In this document: positions 41,985 to 49,420 of the stretch, one piece after another
Layout: every line of letters starts with the position of its first letter
Numbering within the stretch: position 1 is the first letter of the stretch
Assembly: GCA_019744815.1 (NCBI GenBank)
Contig: JAIEUA010000006.1
Span: 248,001 to 312,000, forward strand
Origin: Phycisphaerales bacterium
Lineage (GTDB): Bacteria > Planctomycetota > Phycisphaerae > Phycisphaerales > UBA1924
DNA length: 64,000 nucleotides
Reading direction: 5' to 3'
Position numbers and translations under genes: made by a program
The notes under the pieces: model-generated
What the model was told of the DNA's origin: nothing
The model's database searches: none
The model's input: the letters and a program-made list of their open reading frames with translations, nothing else

Positions 41985-43759
41985 CGCGAGACCTCCTGCG
42001 CGGTGCCGACGCTGCCGATCAGGCCGGTCGGATCGTTCCGCCCGGGCTGGTTCTCCGTGCCGGGCGTTTCAAGCTGCGGTGGCGGATAAACGTGCGCGAT
42101 CGCCTCGTTCACCGGGGCCTTCAAGGCCTGGAACAGCGGCGTCGGATACAGACCAAAGACCAGGCAAGCGATCGCCAGCGGCATCAGCGCCGTGATCTCG
42201 CGAGCCGTCAGATCCGCGGGCAGATGGCTGTGCCCGTGGGCGGCGGCGCCGTGCCCGTTCGAGCCGTGCGACCCGCCGTGAGAACCGCCGTGAGAACCGC
42301 CGTGAGAACCGCCGTGAGAACCGTGCGAGTCATGCCCGCCCGGCTCCTTCAGCGGGCCAAAGACAACCTTGCCGACCATGATCAGCAGATACATCGCCGC
42401 GATGATCACACCGGTCGAGGCCACCGCTGCGTACCACGGACCAAGGTTGCCGCGGGTCGCCCCGATGGTGGCGGCCTTCTCGCTGCCCCACAGGCCAAGG
42501 CTCCAGGAATCGCTGGCCTGGAACGTGCCCAGCATGCACAGGAACTCGCTGACAAACCCGTTCAACCCCGGCAGCCCCACCGAGGCCATCACGAAGAAGA
42601 CCATGAACGTCGCCCACACCGGCATCTTGGCCGCGAGGCCGCCGACTTCCTTCATGCTGCGGGTGTGATACCGCTCGTACATGAACCCGATGAGCAGGAA
42701 CAGCGCGCCCGTCGACAGGCCGTGGTTGATCATGTAGAGGATCGAACCCTGGATGCCCGCGTGGTTCAGGGCGGCCAGGCCCAGCACGCAGAAGCCAAGG
42801 TGCGCCACCGACGAGTACGCGACCAGCTTCTTGACGTCCGTCTGCACCCAGCAGATGAGCCCGCCGTACAGGATCCCGATGATGCACAGCACCGCGATGT
42901 ACGGCGCGAACGCCACGAACGCGTCGGGCGTGTAGCCGATCCCGAAGCGGAAGATGCCGTAGGTCCCCAGCTTGAGCAGCACGCCCGCGAGGATCACCGA
43001 TCCGGCGGTGGGGGCCTCGGTGTGCGCCAGGGGCAGCCAAGTGTGCACCGGGAACAGCGGCACCTTGACCGCAAAGCCGCACAGGAGCGCCAGCAGCACC
43101 ATCGACTGCTGCGCCAGGTTCATGTGGTTCGACGCCGCGGTCTGCAGCGTGCTGATGTCAAAGGTCCACGAGCCGCCGACGCCCGTCATCTGGTCAAACG
43201 GCAGGGTCGAGTTGAACCACGCGACATACGCCAGGCCGGCGAGAGCGATCACCGATCCGGTGAAGGTGTAGAGGAAGAACGTCGTCGCCGCACGCTTGCG
43301 GTTGGTGCTGCCGTACAGGCTGATCAGGACGTACATCGGGACCAGCGTGAACTCGAAGCAGATGTAGAAGAAGATCAGGTCCCGGGCCACGAACACGCCC
43401 ACCATCGCGGCCTGCAGGATCAAGAGCCACGCGTAGTACGTCTTCACCCGCTCCGTGATCGCCGTCCACGAGGCCAGCACGCAGATCGGCCCGAGCAACG
43501 CCGCCAGGGCGATCAACAGCATCGAGACCGAGTCGGCGCCGAACGACAGCGAGATGCCCAGCGAGGGCAGCCACGGCACGCTCGCCAGGAACTGCATCAC
43601 CGCGCCCTGGGTCCAGTCAAACTGCACCAGAGCGACAACCGTCATCGCCGCCGCGGCCAGCGTGCCTAGCAACGCCGTCGCCCGGGCCGACGCCGCGGGC
43701 AGCACGACGATGGCCAGCGCCACCGCGAGCGGGATCAAGATGAGAGACGCGAGCATCAC
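41981..43759 (-). CDS. nuoM: NADH-quinone oxidoreductase subunit M with His-rich loop
   Basis: A 592-aa proton-pumping antiporter-like subunit of complex I. Recognisable blocks are FVARDLIFFYICFEFTLVPMYVLI, FFLYTFTGS, HTWLPLAHTEAPTAGSVILAGVLLKLG and AYSSVAHLGF. Near residue 490, between the last helices, is an insertion of about 45 residues that is almost only Gly, Ser and His. The core GSHG unit is repeated five times, encoded by 12-bp tandem repeats at about 42280-42325. The start at 43759 or the adjacent ATG at 43756 has GGAG a few nt upstream. A 131-nt low-complexity spacer separates it from nuoL. Confidence 0.95.
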   Translation of the reverse strand: MMLASLILIPLAVALAIVVLPAASARATALLGTLAAAAMTVVALVQFDWTQGAVMQFLASVPWLPSLGISLSFGADSVSMLLIALAALLGPICVLASWTAITERVKTYYAWLLILQAAMVGVFVARDLIFFYICFEFTLVPMYVLISLYGSTNRKRAATTFFLYTFTGSVIALAGLAYVAWFNSTLPFDQMTGVGGSWTFDISTLQTAASNHMNLAQQSMVLLALLCGFAVKVPLFPVHTWLPLAHTEAPTAGSVILAGVLLKLGTYGIFRFGIGYTPDAFVAFAPYIAVLCIIGILYGGLICWVQTDVKKLVAYSSVAHLGFCVLGLAALNHAGIQGSILYMINHGLSTGALFLLIGFMYERYHTRSMKEVGGLAAKMPVWATFMVFFVMASVGLPGLNGFVSEFLCMLGTFQASDSWSLGLWGSEKAATIGATRGNLGPWYAAVASTGVIIAAMYLLIMVGKVVFGPLKEPGGHDSHGSHGGSHGGSHGGSHGGSHGSNGHGAAAHGHSHLPADLTAREITALMPLAIACLVFGLYPTPLFQALKAPVNEAIAHVYPPPQLETPGTENQPGRNDPTGLIGSVGTAQEVSR

Positions 43760-43788
43760 GCGGGGAACTCCGGGGGAAGAGGAGCAGG

Positions 43789-43873
43789 GGTGCAGCGAAG
43801 CAAGTGAACAAGCGAAGCAAGAGAACAGCGAAGCAAGAGATCAGGGAAAGAACAAGAGAACAAGTCAGCGAAG
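43789..43873. repeat. Low-complexity spacer between nuoL and nuoM
   Basis: The motif AGCGAAGCAAG recurs at 43794, 43811 and 43827, with a partial copy near 43867; spacing is 16-17 nt. It fills the only wide gap in the nuo cluster. No gene or clear secondary structure is seen. Confidence 0.6.
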
Positions 43874-43890
43874 CGGCACGAGCCCGATGC

Positions 43891-46278
43891 CTACCGCATC
43901 GTCAACATGAAAACCAAGAACAGCAACACCGCCACGCCCGCGGCCATGCCCGCGGCGTAGCCGTGCAGCTCGCCCGACTGCGTCGGCCGCACCATCCCGC
44001 CGATGAAGCGGGGGATGCCACCGACCAGCCGAACCAAGCCGTCGATCACGATCTTGTCGAACAGATGGAAGATGTTGGCGACGATCCACAAGGGCGTGCG
44101 GACCACCAGGTCGTAGAGCTCGTCGACGTACCACTTGTTCTGCGCCCAGCCGGCCAGCGGCCCGAACGCGGGCAGCAACGCATCCGCCCGCGCCGTCGCC
44201 GCCGTGCGACGCCCGGCGTAGTGCAGAATGAACGCAATGAAGATGCCGACAAAGCCCACAACGCCCGAGACGTAGTACATGACCTTGTGCGGATCCCATC
44301 CGAGGAACGAGCCCGCGTGAGCGGCCTCGCCCTGAGACTTGGCGATCGACGTGGGAACAAACGACGGCGCCCCGCCTTCGGCGTGCGCCGGAGCGTGCCC
44401 ATCGGCGCCCTCATGCCCGCCTTCCTTGATCGTCTCGTGCGACTCGCCCACGCCGTGGTGCGAGAAAGGCGTCTCGAACGCGGCCGAGGACCGCTCCACC
44501 ATACCCGGCACCGCGCCGCCGTGGGCCATGCCGCCCTCGTAGGGCGACTTCACGAAATACAACCCCGCCGCGGCGATCGACGCGACCGACAGCGTCGCCA
44601 GCACCGTGTTAATCGCCCAGCCCGGCGCGTGCGGGTGGAAGTGGGCCCCGTGCCCGTGCTCGTGATGAGCGTGATCGTCATGGGTGTGGGCGTGCCCGTG
44701 GGCGGCGTCGGCCGCGTGGGCCGCGTCAGCCTCGGAAGCACCGTGATGGTCATGCCCGTGCGAATCTTCCTCCGCATGGTGCAGCTCATCGCCCGGCTCG
44801 TAGTGCATCGGGCCAACAACGACGCGGAAGAACACCCGGAAGGTGTAGTACGCGGTGAGACCCGCGGTGAGCAGCAGAATCCAACCGATCGGCGCCATGC
44901 CCGGGGTCACGAACGCCTCGGCAAGGATCATGTCCTTGCTGAAGTAGCCCGCGGTGAATGGGAAGCCCGCGAGATTCATGCAGCCCACGAACATGCCCAG
45001 GCCAACGACACCCCAGCCCTTCATGAAGCCGACGCCGCTGAGCTTGCGGAGATCGAGCTGGCCGGCAAAGCCGTGCATGATGGCGCCGCAGGAGAGGAAC
45101 AAGAGCGCCTTGAAGAACGCGTGCGTCACCACGTGGAACGCCGCACCGGTGCTGGTCAGGACGCCCAAGCCCGCGAACATGTACCCGAGCTGCGACACCG
45201 TCGAGTACGCCATGATCCGCTTGATGTCGAACTGCGCCATTCCGATCGTCGCGGCCACCAGCGCCGTCAAAGCGCCCGTCCACGCCACGATCGGAAGCGC
45301 GTACTCGCTCAGCAGGAACAGCGGGTAGGTACGGGCAACCAGGTACACGCCCGCCGTCACCATCGTCGCCGCGTGGATCAGGGCCGACACCGGCGTCGGG
45401 CCTTCCATCGCGTCGGGCAGCCACACATACAGCGGCAGCTGCGCGCTCTTGCCGAACGCGCCCACCGCCAGCAGGATCGGGATCAACTGCACGATCGCCG
45501 GGATCTCGCTGAACTTCCCGGCCTTGGCCAGATCAATGTACGGCTGGGCCGCCGCGAAGATCTCGCGGTACTCGATGCTGCCGAAGTGCACGAACGTCAG
45601 CATCACGCCGAGGATGAGCCCGACGTCGCCGATGCGGTTCATGATGAAGGCCTTCTTGGCCGCCGCCACCGCCGAGGGCTTCTTGTAGAAGTACCCGATC
45701 AACAGGTACGAGCACAGACCCACGCCTTCCCATCCCAGGAACAAGAGCAGCAGGTTGTCGCCCATCACCAGGCAGGCCATGCTGAAGACGAACAGGTTGA
45801 ACGCCGCGAAGAAGCGGCAGTACCCAAGCCCCACATCATGGCTCATGTACTCGCTGGCGTACAGCGCGATCAAGGTCGCCAGGCCGGTGACAAACAGCAT
45901 CCACAGGATCGTGAGGCTGTCGAGATACAGCGAGAAATCAGCAATGAACCGCTGCCCGGGCTCCTCGCCCCAGGAGAGCGTCATCCACTGAAAACCCGAA
46001 GCAATCGAGACCCCGCCGTCATGCCCCGTGAACAGCTTGGCCGTCACCACGAACGCCCCGGCGAGGCAGGCCACGGTCAGGAACGCCGGCAGCTTGGACT
46101 TGACCCGGAAGATCGCGCACAGCGTGCAGAGGATCAGCCCCAGGATCGGCAGCGCCGGCACCAGCAAGGCCAGCGGATCGCCGGCGATGATCGGAGCCTT
46201 GGCGACCGTCGCGGGCGTCGCGGCGAGCACCAGCATCGAGTCGAGCATGGAGTCCAAACTGGAAGCAGGGTTCAGCAC
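43891..46278 (-). CDS. nuoL: NADH-quinone oxidoreductase subunit L with His-rich loop
   Basis: A 795-aa proton-pumping subunit, the distal end of the complex I membrane arm. Core blocks: GWEGVGLCSYLLIGYFY, KAFIMNRIGDVGLILG, LPLYVWLPDAMEGPTPVSALIHAATMVTAGVYL (key Lys/His residues), AYSTVSQLGYM and HAFFKALLFLSCG. The GTG at 46278 is preferred because GGAG lies 5 nt upstream; an ATG at 46248 is the alternative. Around residues 500-545 is a loop with more than a dozen His mixed with Asp/Glu (HGHDHHG, HGHAHTHDDHAHHEHGHG). The C-terminal long helix and a final hydrophobic segment are present. The upstream spacer contains heptamer arrays. Confidence 0.95.
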   Translation of the reverse strand: MLNPASSLDSMLDSMLVLAATPATVAKAPIIAGDPLALLVPALPILGLILCTLCAIFRVKSKLPAFLTVACLAGAFVVTAKLFTGHDGGVSIASGFQWMTLSWGEEPGQRFIADFSLYLDSLTILWMLFVTGLATLIALYASEYMSHDVGLGYCRFFAAFNLFVFSMACLVMGDNLLLLFLGWEGVGLCSYLLIGYFYKKPSAVAAAKKAFIMNRIGDVGLILGVMLTFVHFGSIEYREIFAAAQPYIDLAKAGKFSEIPAIVQLIPILLAVGAFGKSAQLPLYVWLPDAMEGPTPVSALIHAATMVTAGVYLVARTYPLFLLSEYALPIVAWTGALTALVAATIGMAQFDIKRIMAYSTVSQLGYMFAGLGVLTSTGAAFHVVTHAFFKALLFLSCGAIMHGFAGQLDLRKLSGVGFMKGWGVVGLGMFVGCMNLAGFPFTAGYFSKDMILAEAFVTPGMAPIGWILLLTAGLTAYYTFRVFFRVVVGPMHYEPGDELHHAEEDSHGHDHHGASEADAAHAADAAHGHAHTHDDHAHHEHGHGAHFHPHAPGWAINTVLATLSVASIAAAGLYFVKSPYEGGMAHGGAVPGMVERSSAAFETPFSHHGVGESHETIKEGGHEGADGHAPAHAEGGAPSFVPTSIAKSQGEAAHAGSFLGWDPHKVMYYVSGVVGFVGIFIAFILHYAGRRTAATARADALLPAFGPLAGWAQNKWYVDELYDLVVRTPLWIVANIFHLFDKIVIDGLVRLVGGIPRFIGGMVRPTQSGELHGYAAGMAAGVAVLLFLVFMLTMR

Positions 46279-46292
46279 GAGAACTCCGAGGA

Positions 46293-46408
46293 AGGCACTA
46301 GGCACGGGGCCCTAGGCACGAGGAAATGCAGACTGAACATCAACCAGAACACCACCGTCGAACCATCCCGGAACGCCTTGCCCTAGTGCCATATGCCTAG
46401 TGCCAGGT
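46293..46408. repeat. Inverted 7-bp repeats between nuoK and nuoL
   Basis: The left block (46293-46320) is AGGCACT, AGGCACG, GGGCCCT, AGGCACG. The right block (46381-46408) is CCCTAGT, GCCATAT, GCCTAGT, GCCAGGT. The units keep a strict 7-bp register and the two blocks are inverted relative to each other. It lies in the 132-nt gap between the nuoK stop and the nuoL start. Confidence 0.75.
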
Positions 46409-46410
46409 GC

Positions 46411-46758
46411 TTATCCCTTCATCTCCTGCCACTCCGCCGCGTCCAGGCTCTCGCGCTTGCGGAACAGCAGCACCACCAGCGCCAACGCCATGGCGGCCTC
46501 GGCCGCCGCGACGGTGACGATGAAGATCACAAAGCTCTGGCCGGTCATGTTCATATGAAAACGGCTGAAGGCCACCAGCGCCAAGCCCGCCGCCTGGAAC
46601 ATCAGTTCCGTGCACAGGAACATGATGATCAGGTTCCGCCGGGTCAGGAACCCGATCAGCCCCAGCATGAACATGGCACCGGAAATGAACAGGTAATGCG
46701 CCAGCGTGATCTGGTGCATCGCCGCGGGAAAGCCGGCCTGCGCGAGCGTCGTCATCAT
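46411..46758 (-). CDS. nuoK: NADH-quinone oxidoreductase subunit K
   Basis: A 115-aa subunit with three helices. The two buried membrane glutamates of the family are visible in FLCTELMFQAAGLAL and VTVAAAEAAMALALVVL. The length is slightly more than usual because of a 10-residue N-terminal extension. Its start overlaps the nuoJ stop (ATGA), so the two are coupled. It supplies part of the central proton axis of complex I. Confidence 0.95.
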   Translation of the reverse strand: MMTTLAQAGFPAAMHQITLAHYLFISGAMFMLGLIGFLTRRNLIIMFLCTELMFQAAGLALVAFSRFHMNMTGQSFVIFIVTVAAAEAAMALALVVLLFRKRESLDAAEWQEMKG

Positions 46759-47729
46759 GGATTGGTCTCCGCGCCCTGGGCCAATTCCGCCGAGAGCAGC
46801 TTGGAATGCCGCTCCTTCGCGTCCTCGTCCATCTGCACCTGCTTGCGGCTCAGCACCACCGCGCCCAGCATCGCCATCAGCAGAATCACACCCGCGATCT
46901 CGATCGAGCCCGGATGATCCCGCAGCAGGTTGAAGCCCACCATCTCGGTGTTCGTCACCGACAGGTCCTTGGGCAGGGGCACCGTCTTCGTCGCGCCGTC
47001 CGCCAGCTTGATCTCGACCGTGCGGGCCGCGAAATCGACCTTCGCGTCGCCGTCGGAGTTGAAGGTCACCTTGGCGCCGCCGGGCAGCGTCCCCGCCGCG
47101 AGCAGGGCCGCCTCAATCTTGCGGGGCATCTCCGCCAGCAGCGCCTGGCCATTCACCGCCGGCGCCTTGGGCAGCTCGCCCACGCCGCGGAACATCAGGG
47201 TGGACAGCACCGCCAGCAGGACAAATCCCGACGCGGTCGCGATCACCGGCTCCCGGGCCGCGGTGTCGTATTCAGTCAAGGCATTCTCCAGGTCCTCGGT
47301 CGGGGCCTGGGTCGCCAGCATGATCACGAACAGGTACGTAATAAGGATGGCGCCCGCGTACACGATCACCAAGGCGAACGCCATGAACTCGGCGGACAGG
47401 ATCAGGAACAAACCCGCCGTAGCCAGGATCGAAAGCACGAAATACAGCGCCGCGTAGACCGGCTGGGGGTGGGTGATCACCCGCAGCGACGCTCCAAGCG
47501 CCATCAGGGCAAAGACATAGAAGTAAACCGAGGGCGAATACCCGATCCCGAACAGGCCCCCGGCCTTCAGGCCCATCGCCAGGAGCACGATGCCGCCCGC
47601 GAGCGACGCGACGACAGCGCCCAGGATCTGCGGGTTCTTCCCGTCACGCCGGGGCAGGGCGAGCAGAACGCCGATGGCGCCCAGCGCACACGCTCCGTAC
47701 AAGGCCAGTGGGTTGATCACTTGATCCAA
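46755..47729 (-). CDS. nuoJ: NADH-quinone oxidoreductase subunit J with periplasmic insert
   Basis: A 324-aa NuoJ, much longer than the usual 170-200 aa. The five-helix core is clear (FVLSILATAGLFLILSAEFMAFALVIVYAGAILITYLFVIML, including the conserved pi-bulge helix). Between the fourth and fifth helices is an insertion of about 85 residues (about 185-270) of soluble character, ending just before EIAGVILLMAMLGAVVLSRK. The start is a TTG at 47729 with GAGGGG 6 nt upstream. This is the first gene of the cluster: upstream lies a divergent gene, so nuoA-I must be elsewhere. Confidence 0.9.
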   Translation of the reverse strand: MDQVINPLALYGACALGAIGVLLALPRRDGKNPQILGAVVASLAGGIVLLAMGLKAGGLFGIGYSPSVYFYVFALMALGASLRVITHPQPVYAALYFVLSILATAGLFLILSAEFMAFALVIVYAGAILITYLFVIMLATQAPTEDLENALTEYDTAAREPVIATASGFVLLAVLSTLMFRGVGELPKAPAVNGQALLAEMPRKIEAALLAAGTLPGGAKVTFNSDGDAKVDFAARTVEIKLADGATKTVPLPKDLSVTNTEMVGFNLLRDHPGSIEIAGVILLMAMLGAVVLSRKQVQMDEDAKERHSKLLSAELAQGAETNP

Positions 47730-47806
47730 CGCCGACCCCTCGGGCCGAGCCCGGGAATGGCCGAGACGCCTAAGGACGCCGCGGCCGGAGGAACTTCCGA
47801 CCTCTG

Positions 47807-47862
47807 ATCATGCCAAACGCAGATCATGCCAAACACCCGATCGCGCAACACACCCGCGATCG
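47807..47862. promoter_or_regulatory. Direct repeat and palindrome between nuoJ and pgsA
   Basis: GATCATGCCAAAC occurs twice in tandem (47807-47819 and 47822-47834). It is followed by the inverted repeat CGATCGCG / CGCGATCG (47838-47845 and 47855-47862) with a 9-nt spacer. It lies in the 296-nt divergent gap and may bind a regulator of either operon. Confidence 0.4.
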
Positions 47863-48011
47863 CCCGCCCCCCAACACCCCCCATTCCCCGGCCAACAGAA
47901 GAGTGGAGGATAGTGACGCGGCGGGGTTGCTTCAACCAACCAAGCCCGCCGATCCCGGTCCCAAGCCGTCTTTCGTGCCGCTCTCCCCGCGCCCCGGCCA
48001 TGCCTGCGCGG

Positions 48012-48017
48012 TACGCT
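48012..48017 (+). promoter_or_regulatory. -10-like box before pgsA
   Basis: TACGCT ends 8 nt before the GTG at 48026. No ribosome site is seen, which fits the leaderless class. Confidence 0.35.
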
Positions 48018-48025
48018 TGGCCTGC

Positions 48026-48721
48026 GTGGAGCCAACGCCCGCCATCGCCACCCGAGCCCCGACCGCCCTGCCTCAACCGGTCGGCTGGCACGTCTCGATC
48101 CCCAACGCCCTCACCACCGCTCGCCTCTTCCTCGCCGTCGGCCTCATCATCCAGCTCTCGCTCTGGCGCTATCCCAAGTTGGCGCAGGATGTTGCGCCGC
48201 CCACCGCGGCCATGCTCCTCGCCTGCCTGCTCTTCGCACTCGGTGCCCTCACCGACCTGCTCGACGGCATGCTCGCCCGCCGCTGGGGCATCGTCAGCAA
48301 GTACGGCCGGATCATGGACCCCTTCGCCGACAAGATCCTCGTCGTCGGCGCCTTCGCGATGCTCGCCGGCCCCGCCTTCGATGTCACCCTCGTCAACGGC
48401 AAGCCCTTCCAGATCAGCGGCGTCATGCCCTGGATGGCCGTCGTCATCCTCTCCCGCGAGCTGCTCGTCACCCTCATCCGCGCCGTCCTCGAAAGCCGCG
48501 GCATCGACTTCTCCGCCTCCCTTAGCGGCAAGGCCAAGATGGCCGCCCAGTGCGCCTGCATCCTCACCATCTTCCTCGTCCTGGCCTTCTTCCCCGCCAC
48601 GCCCGGCACCCTGTGGCGCACCGTCATCGATGTCATGGTCTACACCGCGGTGCTCGTCACCGCCGCGTCCATCGTGCCCTACGCCCTCCGCGCGATGCAA
48701 GCGACCGCGTCGGGCCGATAG
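48026..48721 (+). CDS. pgsA: CDP-diacylglycerol-glycerol-3-phosphate phosphatidyltransferase
   Basis: A 231-aa membrane enzyme that makes phosphatidylglycerophosphate from CDP-diacylglycerol and glycerol-3-phosphate. The CDP-alcohol phosphotransferase motif is complete: D77, DG 80-81, AR, then G and two further Asp in DLLDGMLARRWGIVSKYGRI followed by MDPFADK. IPNALTTARL and SRELLVTLIR are also typical of PgsA. Five to six helices are present. The GTG at 48026 is preferred because the open frame before it is Pro-rich with no homology and a TACGCT box lies 8 nt upstream. Only 6 nt separate it from pgpA, so the two form an operon for phosphatidylglycerol synthesis. Confidence 0.92.
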   Translation: MEPTPAIATRAPTALPQPVGWHVSIPNALTTARLFLAVGLIIQLSLWRYPKLAQDVAPPTAAMLLACLLFALGALTDLLDGMLARRWGIVSKYGRIMDPFADKILVVGAFAMLAGPAFDVTLVNGKPFQISGVMPWMAVVILSRELLVTLIRAVLESRGIDFSASLSGKAKMAAQCACILTIFLVLAFFPATPGTLWRTVIDVMVYTAVLVTAASIVPYALRAMQATASGR

Positions 48722-48727
48722 CTCACC

Positions 48728-49231
48728 ATGCCCTCGCCCCGCCTGCTCCTCATTACCACCTTCGGCCTCGGGCACATGCGCCCCGCCAGCGGCACCTGGG
48801 GCTCGATGCCCACCGTCGTCCTCGCCGCCGGGCTGATCTTCGCGGGCGTCGGACCGACCTCGGCCCCGGTTCTGTATCACGCCCTGCTCATCGCCTGGAT
48901 GCTCGTCTTCTGCATCGCCTGCCTCCTCGGCGGCCGCGAAGCCGAGCTCGCCTTCGGCAAGAAAGACCCCGGCCAAGCCGTCGCCGACGAAACCGCGGGA
49001 CAGGCGATCCCACTCCTCTTCCTGCCCGGCGTCGCAACATCAACGACCAACCACGCACTGCTCACTCTCGCGCTCGCGTTCGTCGCCTTCCGCATCTTCG
49101 ACATCATCAAGCTGCCACCCGCACGCCAACTCCAACGCCTGCAAGGCGGCCTGGGCATCCTCATCGACGACCTCATCGCCGGCGTACACGCACTGATCGT
49201 GGTGCAGTTCGTGACGCGAGTGTTCATGTAA
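48728..49231 (+). CDS. pgpA: Phosphatidylglycerophosphatase A
   Basis: A 167-aa membrane phosphatase that removes the terminal phosphate from phosphatidylglycerophosphate. Family blocks are FGLGHMRPASGTWGSMP, KDPGQAVADETAGQAI (metal-binding Asp/Glu), FRIFDIIKLPPARQLQ and GGLGILIDDLIAGVHA. Four hydrophobic segments are visible. It follows pgsA by 6 nt, so consecutive steps of one pathway are co-expressed. It is followed by an inverted-repeat element, and then the converging hisS. Confidence 0.93.
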   Translation: MPSPRLLLITTFGLGHMRPASGTWGSMPTVVLAAGLIFAGVGPTSAPVLYHALLIAWMLVFCIACLLGGREAELAFGKKDPGQAVADETAGQAIPLLFLPGVATSTTNHALLTLALAFVAFRIFDIIKLPPARQLQRLQGGLGILIDDLIAGVHALIVVQFVTRVFM

Positions 49232-49260
49232 ACGACGAGCTCGCGAAAAGAACCCTCGTC

Positions 49261-49398
49261 AGACGCCGAGGCTGAGGAGGCTTGGCGACGAAGCCTCGGA
49301 TGGCCTGGAACCATCGCGCTCAGTCGCGTTTGCGATCTCGTTCGCACGCGCAGCGGATCATGCCAGGCTTCCTCGAAGACTCGTCAGCCTCGGCGTCT
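49261..49398. repeat. 138-bp inverted-repeat element
   Basis: AGACGCCGAGGCTGA (49261-49275) and TCAGCCTCGGCGTCT (49384-49398) are perfect 15-bp inverted arms. A second hairpin, GAGGCTT/AAGCCTC, lies just inside the left arm. It occupies the gap between the converging pgpA and hisS genes and has the same size range as the element at 40172-40316. Confidence 0.75.
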
Positions 49399-49420
49399 TC
49401 GTCGCAGCGACCTCTCCCGC

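Noticed and set aside
43804..46386. An 860-codon plus-strand open frame across nuoL
   Set aside because: The product is Arg/His/Gln-rich noise antisense to a fully recognisable NuoL.
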